From NCBI RefSeq assembly GCF_014633365.1, contig NC_068349.1, positions 22,644,753-22,708,752 of the forward strand: 64,000 nt of DNA. The letters are read 5' to 3'. Shown here in pieces: positions 35,476 through 47,108 of this stretch. The notes beneath the pieces are model-generated. The model saw only the letters and a list, made by a program, of their open reading frames with translations, ran no database searches and was not told where the DNA came from. Origin of the DNA: Diospyros lotus (taxonomy: Eukaryota > Streptophyta > Magnoliopsida > Ericales > Ebenaceae). Every line of letters starts with the position of its first letter. Position 1 is the stretch's first letter. A program made the position numbers and the translations under genes.

Positions 35476-36567
35476 TGGTCGGGCTGTCGAACACCGATAG
35501 ATTAGATGAATAATGATTTCGATTTGCAGCAAGGGTGCAACCCAAAGTCATCTCCCAACGAACCTCAAACTGATCTGTCAAAACAAGACTAAACGAGGGG
35601 GGGGTTATGATGAAAACTGAAATATAAACGTTCAAGAATGAAACAACGATGAAGTAAAACGTAACCCGCTACAAACCCTACCTCCTTACCACGGTAATCC
35701 TCGTCTCATTTATAAAAACAATCTGCTTTGGTTTGATTTTCTTTTGATTTGAAAAACTCTTCTACAACCGTAAAAGATTAAATTCAATCGAGCAATCGCT
35801 CATACAAATATACCGTTTCTTTCTAATCAAAGCCTCAACCGAGTACGTCAATTAAAACCATCCAAAGATCATGCATGCATTCACACAATCGCATAAAAGA
35901 AACATACATAAACTTAGAGAAGGAAAGAAACAGAATCATCAATTAAAACATGAAAATCGAGTTCCAAACCGGATTCGACAATATGACCGAGACTCAAACC
36001 GGGCAAGGGGTACGAGAATGTAGCGAATCACAAGCAAATTAGCCTTCCATCTTCTTGGTTGAAATCATGAGAAATCTCCCAAAATCGGCCCCCCTTCATA
36101 AAAATTGTAGATCAGGAAGAGTAGATGAATTTGGGCTTTTTAATCACTTGATTTGGATATCAGACGCCCAAGTTACGGCCTTTTAAAGAATTAGTGTCTG
36201 TGCAGCTTTCCTAATTTAACCCAGCTATCTAGTCCTGACTTTGAAGTGATGTTTGGAGACCCAAACGAACTCGGATTTGGACAAACCATATCATTCCAGA
36301 AAGCCCAAGAAGTCCTCTAAAATATCTCTGAAGACATCATTCACGTTATGGGATTATAACTTGGCCAAAAATTTGAAAGAAGCACAGAAGGTCAAATCTG
36401 TCAGCACATTGTCTCCAATCTCCTTGTTTCTCTTCTGCCCAAAATAAAATAAAATAGTGTGAAGCTCAATTCCTATAAAACAAAATCAAGATAAATAAAA
36501 TGACACAACGAACATGCAAAAAGACTAAATATGAGGGGTAAATAATATGAAAATATGCGCTCTATCA
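35476..36567 (-). mobile_element. 3' LTR of the Athila-like element
   Basis: Plus-strand ends are TGGTCGGGCTGTCG at 35476 and GCGCTCTATCA at 36567. It is nearly identical to 45317-46404. A minus-strand TATAAAT box is at 35708-35714. Confidence 0.9.
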
Positions 36568-36584
36568 AATTCCCCCACACTTAG
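36568..36584 (-). promoter_or_regulatory. Polypurine tract of the Athila-like element
   Basis: The minus strand reads CTAAGTGTGGGGGAATT directly before the 3' LTR. A second G-rich tract (AGTGTGGGGGGGAG) lies at 37560-37575, right after pol. Two such tracts are often seen in this lineage. Confidence 0.75.
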
Positions 36585-37663
36585 ACTTTTGCACTCTTGG
36601 GCAAAACACTGGACACTAACACTCAATAACAAAAGGGATGTGAAGAATGCAAAATGAGAGGCACGACAAGTTTTATAGGAATTCAACACTGAAAGATCAT
36701 CTTTCTTATACTTCCCAGACAAACAAGTAGCATGGCAATTTTACTTAGCAAGACGAGTCGAAATAAGCAGACCCTCATAGAATAAGAATATGCTCTCAAG
36801 TTCCTCAAATGCTATGCCTCACTCCACTCAATCACAATTCCACTACCACATATGCTCATCTTCTAAATCTCCACTCTCAATGCTTTTTGCATGCAAATCA
36901 AAAGGACTTTTATTCATGGCTTTGAAAAGGATAGGAAGATAACAATGAAAAGTAAAGTAAACCTTAGGAAGAAAACATTCAAGACAACCCAAGATCAATG
37001 AAGAACTATTAAGCAAGCAGAAAATAGACACAATTTTTTTTTTTGTTTTTTTTTTTTTGAATGGTGGATGCGTTTTACGCTCCATCTCACCTTGGCCTTT
37101 GGCCTTTCTATCTATTTTTCTTTTGATTCCAAAGGACTTGCTTAATATGTTGCCATAATCAAGGGATGCAATGAATGTTCTTCAACCTAAAGAAGGGGAA
37201 AGATTTTTTTTTTTTTTTTTTTTTGAAAAATTGCGAGTAAAATGAAAGAATGCCTTAATCATCTTTTCACATGCACGAGCACTGATAGCTTCAATAAAGA
37301 TACAAAACAAGCTCTGGAGTGATACCCATAATTAGTGAATGCACGCATATCATAAGAAAGAACATGCATGAGCACAAATATCCTCACAAAGACTACCTCA
37401 ATCAACCCACCAAGCCAAACTCATTTCCAATTTACTTGAAAGCCCAAAAAGATAAGATCGACTTTCTAATCATGCCAAATTCTTTCAAACTCAATTTGCC
37501 TCATTTTGCCAAAAATCTTTTTTTTTTTTTTTTTTAAAAGAAACTTCTATTCTAAAACTCCCCCCCACACTCAAACATTACATTGTCCTCAATGTAAGCA
37601 TGCAGCAAGAATCAGGTATAGGACAAGTAAGAAAAGTAAGGAGAGAGAAACAACCTGGTGGTA
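36585..37663 (-). other. Region between pol and 3' LTR, no ORF
   Basis: About 1.1 kb with several A/T homopolymer runs (37027-37059, 37206-37224, 37519-37535). No env-like reading frame is found, although Athila elements often carry one here. Confidence 0.6.
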
Positions 37664-40600
37664 TCAAGTCGGAGGAAGGTACAAGAGAGATAGCTCCTCC
37701 ACTGTGTGTTCTGTAAAGCCCTCGTAGAAATGTTTAAGCCTCTGCCCATTAACTGTGAATTTCTTCGTAGTCGACCCGTCCATGATCTCAACTGCACCAT
37801 AAGGAAAAACATGAGTAACCACAAAAGGACCAACCCATCTAGAACGCAACTTACCAGGCATCAGCTTTAGGTGTGAATTGTAGAGGAGGACTTTATTGCC
37901 AACGTTGAACTCCTTCTTGGCAATCAATTTGTCGTGTGCAGCTTTGGTCTTTTCCTTGTAGATCCTGGAGTTCTCATATGCCTCTAACCTTAATTCCTCA
38001 AGTTCTTGCAATTGAAGCTTCCACTGGGAACCAGCTTCTTTCATGTCTATGTTGCATTGCTTCACCGCCCAATAGGCCTTATGCTCGATCTCTACCGGCA
38101 GATGACATGCTTTTCCAAAGACCAGTCGATATGGGGACATGCCGATCGGGGTCTTGTAAGCCGTGCGGTAGGCCCAAAGTGCATCTTCCAACCTTTGGCT
38201 CCAGTCTTTCCTGTTGGGCTGGACTGTCTTCTCTAGAATCTGCTTGATCTCTCTGTTTGAAACCTCAGCCTGCCCATTGGTCTGTGGATGGTAGGGCGTC
38301 GCCACTTTATGTAAAACTCCATACTTTCGAAGCATGGATTGCATCTTTCTGTTGCAGAAGTGGGATCCTTGATCACTGATGATGGCCCTGGGAATGCCAA
38401 ACCTGCAGAAAATATGAGATTTAACAAAATCTGCAACCACAGAAGAATCATCAGTCTGGGTGGCTTTAGTTTCCACCCATTTCGAAACATAATCCACAGC
38501 CAAAAGAATGTACACAAAACCAAAAGAGATAGGAAAAGGACCCATGAAGTCAATGCCCCAAACATCAAAAATTTCACAAAACAATAAGGGTTGTTGAGGC
38601 ATTTCATTCCTACATGATATAGTGCCTATGTGTTGGCAACGTGTACAATTCTTACAGAACTCATATGAATCCTTAAAGAGTGAAGGCCAATATAATCCAG
38701 AATCTAGGACTTTCCTAGTTGTACATTAGGCACCAAAGTGACCACCACATGCAAGTGTGTGACAAAATTTTAAGACAGAAGCAAACTCATGGTTAGGCAC
38801 ACATCTCCTGATGACCTGGTCACTACACATGCGCCACAGATATGGATCATCCCACACATAGTACCTAGCCTGACTCTTAAATTTATTTAGTTGTTCTTTC
38901 TTAAGATATGCAGGTAATTCAGAAGCAACTAAATAGTTTACCAAATCAGCATACCAAGGCTCAGCACCATAAATGTGGTAGAGTAACTCATCTAGAAAAT
39001 CATCTCTGATGGGTTGGGAGTCCATGACTGTGGAATCTGAAGAAGGGATGCGACTGAGGTGATCGGCTACCAAGTTCTCTACTCCACTTCTATCCTTGAT
39101 CTCAATGTCAAATTCTTGGAGCAAAAGCATCCACCTTATCAAACGAGGTTTGGCATCAGGCTTCTTCAAGAGGTACCTAAAAGTTGCATGGTCAGAAAAA
39201 ACAATAACTTTATAACCAAGTAAATAGGATCTAAATTTATCCAATGCAAAAACAATAGACAAGAGCTCTTTTTCTGTAGTGGTATAATTAGCCTATGCCG
39301 CATCCAATGTACGCGAAGCGTAGGCTATGACATGGGATTTCTTCTCTACACGCTGGGAAAGGATGGCACCCACTGCAAAGTTGGAGGCGTCGCACATCAA
39401 CTTGAAGGGTAACTCCCAGTCGGGTGGCTGTATGATGGGTGGAGAAATCAATCGGCTCTTCAGTTCCTCAAATGCCCGCTTGCAGGGCTCATCGAAGTGG
39501 AAATTCACATCTTTCTGGAGTAGGTGGGAAAGTGGAAGTGCAACCTTGCTGAAATCCTTAATGAACCTCCGGTAGAATCCTGCATGTCCGAGGAAGGAAC
39601 GCACCTCTCGTACAGAGGTGGGGTAAGGCAAAGAAGCAATAATATCAACCTTAGACCGATCCACTGTTATACCCTTCTTAGACAAAACATGCCCTAAAAC
39701 AATTCCTTGTTCTACCATGAAATGACATTTTTCAAAATTTAAAACAAGGTTCTTTTCAATGCACCTCTCTAGGACTTTACCCAAGCTAACCAAGCAATCA
39801 TCAAAAGATGAGCCATAAACTGAGAAATCATCCATGAACACTTCCATGCAATCCTCTAGAAAATCTGAAAATATACTTACCAAGCATCGCTGAAAGGTAC
39901 CTGGAGCATTACAAAGACCAAATGGCATCCTCCTATAGGCAAATGTACCGAAGGGGCAGGTGAAGGTGGTCTTTTCCTGATCCTCCGGTGCTATGCAAAT
40001 CTGAAAATATCTAGAGAAACCATCAAGAAAACAATAGTGTGACTTACCTGCCAGCTACTCCAACATTTGGTCAATAAATGGGAGAGGGAAGTGATCCTTC
40101 TTCGTGGCGAGGTTAAGTCTCCTATAATCAATGCACACTCTCCAACTATTTTGTACTCGCATCGGAACAAGCTCATTCCTCTCATTAGGCACCACTGTGA
40201 TGCCCGTCTTCTTGGGAACTACCTGCACTGGACTCACCCACTGGCTATCAGAGATAGGATAAATGATACCAACTGAGAGTAGTTTACTTACCTCTTTCTT
40301 TACCACATCCAAGATGGTGGGGTTGAGTCTCCTTTGGGGCTGTCTCACAGGTTTAGCTCCTTCCTCTAGATGAATCCTATGCATGCATATGGAAGGGCTA
40401 ATCCTAGGTATGTCTGCCAATGTCCAACCTATGGCCTGCTTGTTCCTCTTCAGCACATCCAATAACCTTTTCTCTTGGTCAGGCTGCAAGTTATTGGCGA
40501 TGATGACTAGCAGCTTCTCGCCATCCTCCAAGAAGGCATACTTGAGATGCTCGGGCAAAGGCTTGCACTCAAGGGATGGTGGCTGCTGTAATGAAGGGAC

Positions 40601-40804
40601 TAACCTGTTTGGCTCTAACTCAATGGCAGCAAGGTTAGTTGAAACAATATCCTCTATGGGGGAGCCATGAAGATCAGAATGTGCATACTCATTTTCAACT
40701 TCAGAATCATGATTATCTAAAAATGCAGCAATCTCAGAACATGCATCACATGGATCACTCTCATTACTACAATCAGGACAGATGAAGGAATCTGGAAGGT
40801 CAGG
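37664..40804 (-). pseudogene. Athila-like pol: reverse transcriptase, RNase H, integrase
   Basis: One minus-strand frame of about 1,047 codons with no frameshift and only three in-frame stops (40055-40057, 39293-39295, 38726-38728). In order it holds: a linker (PSLECKPLPEHLKYAFL); RT with WRVCIDYRRLN, MPFGLCNAP and the catalytic FMDDFSVYG near 39820; RNase H ([29 protein letters not shown]); the integrase zinc finger ([11 protein letters not shown] ... CKNCTRCQ); and the integrase core ([16 protein letters not shown], then Glu in NREIKQ). A C-terminal GPF module ([19 protein letters not shown]) ends the frame at TGA/TAG 37664. The frame is open right up to 40804, where the inverted block begins. 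Two of the three stops (VFQMLE*LAG and DAA*ANYTT contexts) are TAG where relatives usually have Gln or similar. Confidence 0.92.
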
Positions 40805-40856
40805 AATCTATCGGTGTTCGACAGCCTGACCAGATTTTGGCGCCGTTGCCGGGGAA
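40805..40856 (+). repeat. Inverted 52-bp LTR/PBS junction, copy at pol side
   Basis: Contains the last 28 bp of an LTR (40805-40832, ending CAGCCTGACCA), GATTT, and an 18-bp PBS (40838-40855, TGGCGCCGTTGCCGGGGA). It is the reverse complement of 45293-45344 with two mismatches. The remaining LTR of about 1.06 kb is absent here. Confidence 0.92.
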
Positions 40857-41485
40857 CCGTCAAAACTATTTCTGTCATAACAGGATACTAATTTCTAACC
40901 CTTTTCCTTTTTCCTTCACTGATTTTCTTCTAATATTACTAACTTTCATTTTTTTTGTTTCTGGTTTCTTTTTACGTGATCAGTTGTGCGACACAATATA
41001 GAAGAACCGTCAATCTATTCTGCCATAACCAGATTTGTTTTCTGTCTTTGGTTTCTTTTTAATTCTCTTTCATTCTTTGTTACTTTCTTTTGTTGCTTCT
41101 TTGTGTCTTGCTCTTTGGTTTCTCTTTTCTTTTGTTTCTTTGTTGCTTCTTTGTGTTTTTCTTTTCGGTTTTCTTCTTTTCTGTTTTCTGTTTTCTGTTT
41201 TCTGTTTTCTGTGTTCTTTTTTTTTTTGTCGATTTCTTTTCTGTTCTTTGTTTTTTCTTCTTTTGTTTATCTGTTCTCTTATTTATTTGTTCATCCTTTT
41301 CAGTTTTCTCCAAAGGAATGGGGGTGTGGGGAGGAATAGTCACTGCTCTGCGGTGAGGAGGGCGTATTTTGGCCAAATTCCAACGTTTAAACCACTTTTT
41401 GGGCCATTTTGTGTTTTCTTGGTGTGTTTATGTGATTTTTCCTTGTGTGTTTTGTTTTGTTTTTGTTCTTGTTGATATTTAATGC
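40857..41485 (+). other. Leader of the Athila-like element (inverted)
   Basis: Normal 5' untranslated region between PBS and gag, carried on the plus strand by the inversion. It is very T-rich with five to six copies of CTGTTTT at about 41178-41213. The apparent ORFs over it are low-complexity Phe/Ser/Leu strings. Confidence 0.6.
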
Positions 41486-44400
41486 ATGACCAGATCATCT
41501 AAGGGTGACCTAATTGATTTAGATCCAGAAATTGATAGAACCCTTAGGCGACAAGCAAGAGAACTTAGATCTCAAGATAGGGCAGTGACTAATAGTGTTT
41601 TTGTTAGAGTTATGCCCCACAAGCCAATTAAATTTACATGTAATTGATCATATTTTTCCATTGTGACTCTTTATCTTCAATCAATTATTATTGTAAGGCA
41701 TTATGTTTTATTTGTCATTGATGGTTGACTTTATTATTTCCACTCTTGACAAAGTCCATAGATCAAATAGGCTCATGGAATATGGTCGTGCATAGAGATG
41801 ACGATCATGAAACATATTCCTTATAAGCCTTGATCTTAAATGTTCCTAGTCATAGAGTTATTAGGATTGGACACTAATAACTCGGATAGACTAGCATATA
41901 TGATGCATGCTCAATTAGGAGAATGTCTTGTTTCATAGACATTGGTGTGTGGACACTAGTGCATATGTGTGGGTGCTTATTATAAGAATAAGTACACTGA
42001 ACTGACCCGCTACAGAATTCCTAATGGTAATTGTTGATTGTCGAATTGGAATTTCTGTGTTGTAGTAGTGCAGATTGATCCTTAGACTTGAGACATCATG
42101 GTAGTCTTATATTTGACTGGTTACGCTTTGGTTCTTTTTTGGATTCCAATGGAGTCATTAACAAATTATCACTGGGCGTAACCTTATCACATATGAAGGC
42201 TTGTGAATGTCGAAATAGGATTCATCACTTATCGACAAGATGAGAAGATGTCCTATGTATTCCGATGATTTCATGACTAAGGAAATCCTTGGCCAATGTG
42301 AGATGGAAATCAAAAGGTGTTTTGATTTCATCGAACAAGTCATAAATCTAGAATGGATACATAGTTATTGAATGACTAGGGTTTCGTCATAAAACCATAC
42401 CCTAAATTCAATCGAGACATAGATTGATGAAAGGATTTTACTGTACGGTAATTGCAATCGAAAAAGTCCGTGTTTTTTCATCGTTGGCTAGGCGTTCATG
42501 GCATGTTGCTAGACGTTAACCATGATATGTAGGGTTTTAGAATTAATATGATTAATTCTAAAACTATTAATTAAAGAGTTTAATTAAGAAGCCCATGAGA
42601 TGAGTTAATTATGAAGCCCATAAGTTTAATTAAAAGAGTTTAATTATTCTAAGGAGTTGGGCCTTCATATAGCCCAATAGAATTGGCCCTACATCTAGCC
42701 CAATGGTGGACCTAAGGGGTCACACACTTGAGTCGAGTCCGTTCCACAAATTAAAAGAGAGATACGGCCCAATATGATTATGGGCCAGACCTAAATCGTT
42801 TAGGGTTTTTTCAAAGGCATAATTAGGGTTTTTACTCTATAAATAGGCCACTTAAGAAGCTGGAAAAAGAAGGAGAAATTCGGATCTCTCATTGGAGGCG
42901 CCTAGGGTTACTAGCATTACTCAAGGCGTTCGTGGAAACGGCCGATCGTGTGGACCAACTTGGAGGAGTTCGTGTTTGCGGCTCTACGGATCAATCAAGG
43001 CAGAATCATATCTTCACGATTGCCCGGTTACTAACAGTTTTTCCCATTGCTTCTGATACTGTGTTTGAGTTCCAACCTAAACTGATCAATATGGCCGCCA
43101 ATGAAAACAATGGCAATGAGAATAGGAATAATGGGAATAATGCTAACAGAACTATTAGAGAATTGGCTGCCCCTGATGTGCATTATCAACCCTTGTGCAT
43201 TCAGTATCCTCAATTGGAGGCAAACTTTGAACTGAAATCTGGATTGATACATTTTCTTCCCAAGTTTCATGGTCTTGCAGGTGAAGATCCACACAAGCAT
43301 CTGAAGGAGTTTCATGTGGTATGCTCCACCATGAGGCCGCAAGGGGTTGATGAAGAACAAATAAAGCTGAGGGCATTCCCTTTCTCTCTTGATGGAGCTA
43401 CCAAAGACTGGTTGTATTACTTGCCACCTGCTGCCATTACCAATTGGGATGGCCTGAGGAGAATATTTCTGGAGAAGTTCTTCCCTGCTTCCAGAACAGT
43501 AGCCATCCGGAAGGACATTTGTGGCATCCAACAGATAGATGGAGAAAGCTTGCATGAGTATTGGGAGAGATTCAAGAAGTTGTGTGCTAGTTGTCCTCAT
43601 CATCAGATAAGTGACCAGCTCCTCATTCAATATTTTTATGAAGGATTACTCCCCATGGATAGGTATTTAGTGGATGCTACATCTAGAGGAGCCTTAGTGG
43701 AAAAGACACCAGCTGCAGCTCGGGACTTAATTTCAAAGATGGCTCAAAATGCACAACAATTTGGTACCAGGTTGAACACTCCCATGAAGACTGTCAATGA
43801 GGTTGGTTTTGCTACACCTATGGACCAAAGGAGAATAGAAAATAAGCTAGAGGAACTCACTTCAATGGTTCGCCAGTTAGCCCTTGATCGAAACCAGCCC
43901 CAGCAGGTATGTGGCATTTGTTCATTGTCTTCACATGTAACTGATCAGCGCCCACAATTGCAGGATAACACAGAATCATGCAATGGAATCTTCCCTGGAA
44001 GACCATTTCAGCACCAGCCACAACAGAGTAGGTATGATCCCTATGCTCCCACCTACAATCCGGGCTGGAGAGACCATCCCAACTTCAGATATGGGGGTGC
44101 CTCAACTCAACCATTCCAACAGAGGTTCAATGCACCAGGTCAAAGTAATGCCACACCAATGAAGCAACAAGCACAGACATTACCCAAGACAGAACCGAGC
44201 TTGAATGACATAGTGCAGCAATTGGCTGCCAATACTCTCAAATTCCAACAACGGACTGACACCACCATACAGAATTTGGAGACACAGATTGGGCAGTTAG
44301 CAAGTAACATAAATGAGCTAAGGAGTCAAGGTTCGGGGCAGCTTCCTTCACAACCAGTTGCCAATCCGAGGGGTAATGTTAGTGCCATCATGCTTTGAAG

Positions 44401-45292
44401 TGGGAAAGAAGTGATCGTCCCAACCCCTCCACCATCATCAAATATGAAGCAGCATGTAGAGGGTAGCAATGAGCAGTAGCCCTCCTCAATCCAAGAAGCC
44501 AAGCATCCCAACTCTAGCTATCAAGAACAAGAAGAGTCTTCCAACAACCAGCCCCTGTCATTCCCACATCGAGCAACACAAAACAAGAAAAGAGCAGAGG
44601 CTGAATTAGATAAAGAGATTCTGGAAACATTCCAGAAAGTGGAAGTCAATATACCCCTCCTTGAAGCCATCAGACAGATTCCCAAGTATGCAAAATTTCT
44701 CAAAGATTTGTGTACGCACAAGAGGAGATTAAGAGGGAATGAACAAGTCAACCTTGGGAGGAATGTTTCAGCACTCATACAGCCTGCCATGCCAAGGAAG
44801 TGCAAAGATCTAGGGACGTTTTCCATTCCTTGTACTATAGGAGACATGCAATTTAGCAATGCTTTACTGGATTTAGGTGCATCCATTAATGTTATGCCTA
44901 ACTCTATCTATGCTTCTTTGCAGTGTGGTCCTTTGAAGCCAACAAGAGTGGTTGTCCAGCTAGCTAATAGAAGCACAGCCTACCCCTCTGGAGTCTTGGA
45001 GGATGTCCTGGTTGAGGTTAAGGATTGTATCTTTCCTGCTGATTTTTATGTTTTATATATGGAAGATGAGCATGCACCTCTCATCCTAGGTAGACCATTC
45101 TTAAAAACTGCAAGGACTATCATCAATGTGCATGAGGGTACACTTTCCATAGAATTTGCTGGTAACACCATTCATTTTAACATACTTGATGCCATGAAAT
45201 GTCCCCCTGAAGATCATTCTACTTTGCAAGTTAACTTAATTCAATTGTTGGTTGATGAAGCATGCACTAAGTCTTGTGATTTGATTGATGCA
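41486..45292 (+). pseudogene. Athila-like gag-protease, inverted and interrupted
   Basis: Gag starts at ATG 41486 (MTRSSKGDLIDLDPEIDR). It is split by the solo LTR 41602-43036 plus the GTTTT duplication, and resumes in the same frame at 43042. It continues through the capsid region (FHVVCSTMRPQGVDEEQIKL, WLYYLPPAAITNWDGLRRIF, ESLHEYWERFKKLC, FYEGLLPMDR, GALVEKTPAAARDLI) and a Gln/Pro-rich tail. In-frame stops are TGA 44396-44398 (IML*SGKE, where CGA is expected) and TAG 44477-44479. The same frame then encodes the aspartic protease: ALLDLGASINVMP (catalytic D-L-G-A) and PLILGRPFLKTART. The ORF beginning at 42932 takes its first residues from the inserted LTR and is not the native start. The gene stops at the inversion break, exactly on a codon boundary (GCA at 45290-45292). 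Confidence 0.9.
41602..43036 (+). mobile_element. Solo LTR F2 inside gag
   Basis: Begins TGTTAGAGTTATGCCCC and ends CGGTTACTAACA. It is flanked by GTTTT at 41597-41601 and 43037-43041. TATAAATA is at 42838-42845. It closely matches the 5' LTR of F1 (32400-33831) in reverse. Confidence 0.92.
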
Positions 45293-45344
45293 TTCCCCGG
45301 CAACGGCGCCAAAATCTAGTCGGGCTGTCGAACACCGATAGATT
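45293..45344 (-). repeat. Inverted 52-bp LTR/PBS junction, copy at 5' LTR
   Basis: On the minus strand: LTR end, GATTT, then PBS TGGCGCCGTTGCCGGGGA (45294-45311). It overlaps the authentic 5' LTR, which starts at 45317 on the plus strand. It is the partner of 40805-40856. The plus-strand protease frame runs into it and ends at a TAG inside the LTR. Confidence 0.92.
45294..45311 (-). promoter_or_regulatory. Primer-binding site (tRNA-Asp type)
   Basis: TGGCGCCGTTGCCGGGGA on the minus strand, five bases from the 5' LTR. This tRNA-Asp site is typical of Athila/Calypso elements. Confidence 0.85.
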
Positions 45345-46404
45345 AGATGAATAATGATTTTGATTTGTAGCAAGGGTGCAACCCAAAGTCGTCTCCCAAC
45401 GAACCTCAAACTGATCTGTCAAAACAAGACTAAACGGGGGGGTTGTGATGAAAACCGAAATATAAACGTTCAAGAATGAAACAACGATGAAGTAAAACGT
45501 AACCCGCTACAAACCCTACCTCCTTACCACGGTAATCCTCGTCTCATTTATAAAAACAATCTGCTTTGGTTTGATTTTCTTTTGATTTGAAAAACTCTTC
45601 TACAACCGTAAAAGATTAAATTCAATCGAGCAATCGCTCATACAAATATACCGTTTCTTTCTAATCAAAGCCTCAACCAAGTACGTCAATTAAAACCATC
45701 CAAATATCATGCATGCATTCACACAATCGTATAAAAGAAATATACATAAACTTAGAGAAGGAAAGAAACAGAATCATCAATTAAAACATGAAAATCGAGT
45801 TCCAAACCGGATTCGACAATATGACCAAGACTCAAACCGGGCAAGGGGTACGAGAATGTAGCGAATCACAAGCAAATTAGCCTTCCATCTTCTTGGTTGA
45901 AATCATGAGAAATCTCCCAAAATCGGCCCCTTTCATAAAAATTGTAGATCAGGAAAAGTAGATGAATTTGGGCTTTTTAATCACTTGATTTGGATATCGG
46001 ACGCCAAAGTTACGGCCTTTTAAAGAATTAGTGTCTGTGCAGCTTTCCTAATTTAACCCAGCTATCTGGTTCCGACTTTGAAGCGATGTTTGGAAGCCCA
46101 AACGAACTTGGATTTGGACAAACCATATCATTCAAGAAAGCCCAAGAAGTCCTCTGAAATATCTCTGAAGACATCATTCACGTTCTGGGATTATAACTTG
46201 GCCAAAAATTTGAAAGAAGAACAGAAGGTCAAATCTGTCAACACATTGTCTCCAATCTCCTTGTTTCTCTTCTGCCTAAAATAAAATAAAATAGTGTGAA
46301 GCTCAATTCCTATAAAACAAAATCAAGATGAATAAAATGACACAACGAACATGCAAAAAGACTAAATATGAGGGCTAAATAATATGAAAATATGCGCTCT
46401 ATCA
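45317..46404 (-). mobile_element. 5' LTR of the Athila-like element
   Basis: Plus-strand ends are TAGTCGGGCTGTCG (TG changed to TA) and GCGCTCTATCA. A TATAAAT box lies on the minus strand at 45546-45552, about 230 bp before the LTR end. The partner is 35476-36567. Confidence 0.9.
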
Positions 46405-47089
46405 CTCTCCCCCTTGGCCACGAGCTCTCACTCTCATCTGCTCTCTCTGTGATTTGGCCATTTCAAAATATCAGAGGTGCTTACTAGGAAGCTTCAAGGA
46501 AGCTTCCTCACTCGGCCATATATATGTATATATATAATATACACATTAATCCTTAATTACTCCATAATTCCACTTAGGGATTTCTATAATTGCACTTAGC
46601 CCCCTTCAATCTTTAATTTAATAGATATCAAGCCCCACTAAAGCTTAATTTCTCCAAAATTAAAAATTGGCTTTTACTTGAAAATACTGATTTCCGTCCC
46701 TGCGCCTACACGGGACCTTTATTCGACCCGAAAGTACTTAAGAGTTGCCTTACTCAGAAAATCGAACCACCCCTAGGATCCCCTCAGCCTCCAGAAGGTC
46801 CCCTTCGACTATTCAGTATTGGCACCCACTCGGGTTTATACAGAATTTATTCTGAAATTTATTCCCGATCGGACCGCTTTCAGCGTCATTATCCTCATCT
46901 CGAGACGCTCACCAATCCCTTGCCTTCTTCCCTGGACATCCAAGTCCCGAGGCACTCCCAGCTGTCAATTCGGCAATTTTATTAATTAATTTCTCAATAT
47001 TGACCCTTGGGCTTCCCGGACCACCCGAGGTCCTGACAAAATAATCAAAAATTACTTATTTTCAACACCATGTAATACCGGGTATTACA
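46405..47089 (-). mobile_element. B1 3' LTR, upper part
   Basis: Nearly identical to 54970-55649 of the B1 5' LTR. It ends at the terminus TGTAATACCGGGTATTACA (47071-47089), next to the polypurine tract. The Athila insertion splits it. Confidence 0.85.
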
Positions 47090-47108
47090 TTCCACCCTCC
47101 TTAAAGAA
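47090..47108 (-). promoter_or_regulatory. Polypurine tract of B1
   Basis: The minus strand reads TTCTTTAAGGAGGGTGGAA before the 3' LTR and is preceded by TTTCGAGGATGAAA. This is the same architecture as the family-A chromovirus tract. Confidence 0.8.

Larger units (their letters stand above)
35476..46404 (-). mobile_element. Athila-like Ty3/gypsy element with internal inversion
   Basis: A 10.9-kb element inserted in the B1 3' LTR. The target duplication is CTCTC at 35471-35475 and 46405-46409. Its LTRs are 35476-36567 (3') and 45317-46404 (5'). By eye they differ at roughly 30 positions. The PBS matches tRNA-Asp, as in the Athila/Calypso lineage. The polypurine tract adjoins the 3' LTR on the minus strand. 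Pol lies on the minus strand (37664-40804), but gag-protease lies on the plus strand (41486-45292), because the segment 40857-45292 is inverted between two inverted copies of a 52-bp LTR/PBS junction. A solo LTR (41602-43036) splits gag. No env-like ORF is present. Confidence 0.9.

Noticed and set aside
40986..41475. ORFs of about 90-146 codons rich in Phe, Leu and Ser that look membrane-spanning
   Set aside because: They are translations of a T-rich retroelement leader with CTGTTTT repeats. Hydrophobicity is a by-product of base composition.
42932..43081. Met-starting extension of the gag ORF
   Set aside because: These codons come from the inserted solo LTR F2. The native gag start is at 41486.
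43031..43630. 199-codon minus-strand ORF over gag
   Set aside because: It is the antisense shadow of the well-supported gag frame and has no motif of its own.
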